DNA of 20,804 nucleotides, from positions 1 to 20,804 of the forward strand of contig JAZLIT010000189.1 in NCBI GenBank assembly GCA_045617525.1, read 5' to 3'. Positions 20,094-20,804 of this stretch are shown one piece after another. Numbering within the stretch: the first letter of the stretch is position 1; every line of letters begins with the position of its first letter. The position numbers were made by a program, and so were the translations under genes. The DNA comes from JAZLIT01 sp045617525 (lineage in GTDB: Bacteria; Bacillota; Bacilli; Bacillales_A; Planococcaceae). Under the pieces are notes generated by a model. That model worked only from the letters and a program-made list of their open reading frames with translations, ran no database searches and was not told the origin of the DNA.

Positions 20094-20318
20094 CTAATAC
20101 TTAGACCTAGTAAAGAACGTTGCTATAGCCATCAAGTAAAAAAAGAAATTCCCCAAAATTAAATAAGCGACAAAGTCATAATCTGAAAACAAAAAGAAAA
20201 TAATACATGAAAATAGAAATGCGGTAAGGATTGAATACATTAATAAGCCAAATTTCGATAAATACGTTTGTACAATTGCAAACGCCCACGTAAGGAAAAT
20301 CGGAAAATAAAAGCTCAT
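20094..20318 (-). CDS. small membrane protein, two to three helices
   Basis: A 74-residue, very hydrophobic protein with segments at about 5-20, 24-44 and 49-68. It has almost no soluble part and ends in FFTRSKY. The ATG is preceded by an excellent AAGGAGG, which supports a real gene. The family is not recognised. It lies just upstream of the 25-codon micro-ORF on the same strand. Confidence 0.65.
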   Translation of the reverse strand: MSFYFPIFLTWAFAIVQTYLSKFGLLMYSILTAFLFSCIIFFLFSDYDFVAYLILGNFFFYLMAIATFFTRSKY

Positions 20319-20493
20319 AATACGCCTCCTTAAAAAGGAAATTTATAACAATGGAATTAGTATAACATAAAATATAATTAATAATTCTGAATATTTATTA
20401 ATGCACCGATTTTCACCGAAACAATCAAATACAACGCGAAAGTTTTAGATTTAAATGGGTCAATGAAATTCAACTCAAATCAATTCGCATAAA

Positions 20494-20529
20494 ACCTCCT
20501 AATGAGAGCAAATTAAATCAGTAGGAGGT
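20494..20529 (+). promoter_or_regulatory. hairpin covering the SD of the Lys/Asn-rich gene
   Basis: ACCTCCTA (20494-20501) is exactly complementary to TAGGAGGT (20522-20529), which is the SD of the gene at 20538. Three more pairs (TGA 20503-20505 with TCA 20518-20520) follow after one mismatch. Loop 20506-20517. If folded, ribosome access is blocked. Confidence 0.5.
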
Positions 20530-20537
20530 GAATAAAT

Positions 20538-20741
20538 ATGAGTAAAAATAACAAAAAAACATTAAATGAACGTACGCATAATCCGTTTTATACGTATAAA
20601 AAATTGCATCAAAATAAAACAAGTCACAATCATAATCCTGAAGACAATGTAGCTGAATTTTCTGAAGAGTTTGATTCGAAATTAAAAAATAAAAACAATA
20701 AGACGAATCATGATAAAAATCAGCAGTCTAATAAAAAGTAA
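20538..20741 (+). CDS. small Lys/Asn-rich hydrophilic protein
   Basis: This 67-residue protein is very rich in Lys, Asn, His and Gln, with no Cys, no hydrophobic segment and an acidic patch (NPEDNVAEFSEEFDSKL). The composition recalls minor small acid-soluble spore proteins (SspO/SspP-like short basic proteins), but the sequence does not match one I know. The ATG has a perfect AGGAGGTG SD, which lies in a potential hairpin. It is probably intrinsically disordered. Function unknown. Confidence 0.6.
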   Translation: MSKNNKKTLNERTHNPFYTYKKLHQNKTSHNHNPEDNVAEFSEEFDSKLKNKNNKTNHDKNQQSNKK

Positions 20742-20804
20742 GGCTAAAAGGTTTGCGTATTCTTTTCCATTCCTCTTCATTTCCATTCAAAAAAGAAAAT
20801 GCTA

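Noticed and set aside
20365..20490. Coding-like frame ending NSNQFA before the Lys/Asn-rich gene, and a CATANNNTA match near 20370
   Set aside because: No start codon or SD, only about 33 codons, and the -10 match is about 170 bases from the gene in AT-rich DNA.
20729..20804. Possible C-terminus of a minus-strand gene entering from the right edge (NGNEEEWKRIRKPF)
   Set aside because: Only about 24 codons are visible and they overlap the end of the plus-strand gene; more sequence to the right would be needed.

Overview
The window reads as chromosomal DNA of a low-GC, spore-forming member of the Bacillales, most likely the Lysinibacillus/Solibacillus/Kurthia side (Planococcaceae). The reasons are AGGAGG-type ribosome binding sites, frequent TTG/GTG starts, T-tailed hairpin terminators, Bacillus-type ArsC and LytH-like proteins, and a sigma-K-like promoter. 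The genus is inference. No rRNA, tRNA or CRISPR was seen.

Layout. 1-1520: the tail of an upstream gene, a LysE-type exporter with its own promoter, and a DUF6176-type gene. 1658-3569: an ABC-F ATPase behind a long leader that holds a 43-codon ORF, an intrinsic terminator and competing RNA pairings around the Shine-Dalgarno (SD), which looks like an attenuation device. 3764-5626: an IS1182-family insertion sequence with terminal inverted repeats, one transposase, a nested GC-rich repeat and a 43-bp perfect palindrome; gene relics lie on both sides. 5951-6289: a small lipoprotein. 6438-8306: a probable sporulation cluster (Gly/Pro-rich protein, DUF3298-like protein, cupin with a Tyr/His/Gln-rich tail); two of its genes share the 10-mer CATAACCTAG upstream, in one case placed exactly as a sigma-K promoter. 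8468-9635: an ArsR-fold regulator with a small membrane/coiled-coil partner, then a Nudix hydrolase.

9679-13445 is an arsenic resistance operon: arsR, arsB, arsC, an atypical A-type (HesB/IscA-like) protein, and a flavoprotein with Cys-Cys pairs at both ends. Junctions overlap from arsR to the A-type gene, an operator-like inverted repeat lies over the promoter, and a strong terminator closes the unit. The last two genes are the best candidate here for an under-described function: their unusual vicinal cysteines suggest trivalent arsenic binding linked to redox chemistry.

13488-15841 is a minus-strand operon (double GNAT, GrpB/UPF0157, cupin, lipoprotein). 16070-17788 is a peptidoglycan pair: a LytH-like M23 endopeptidase and a NodB-fold deacetylase. 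17846-18813 holds azoR and a luciferase-like monooxygenase relic. 18996-20741 holds an ASCH-domain protein, membrane proteins including a 25-residue micro-ORF, and a Lys/Asn-rich small protein whose SD lies in a predicted hairpin.
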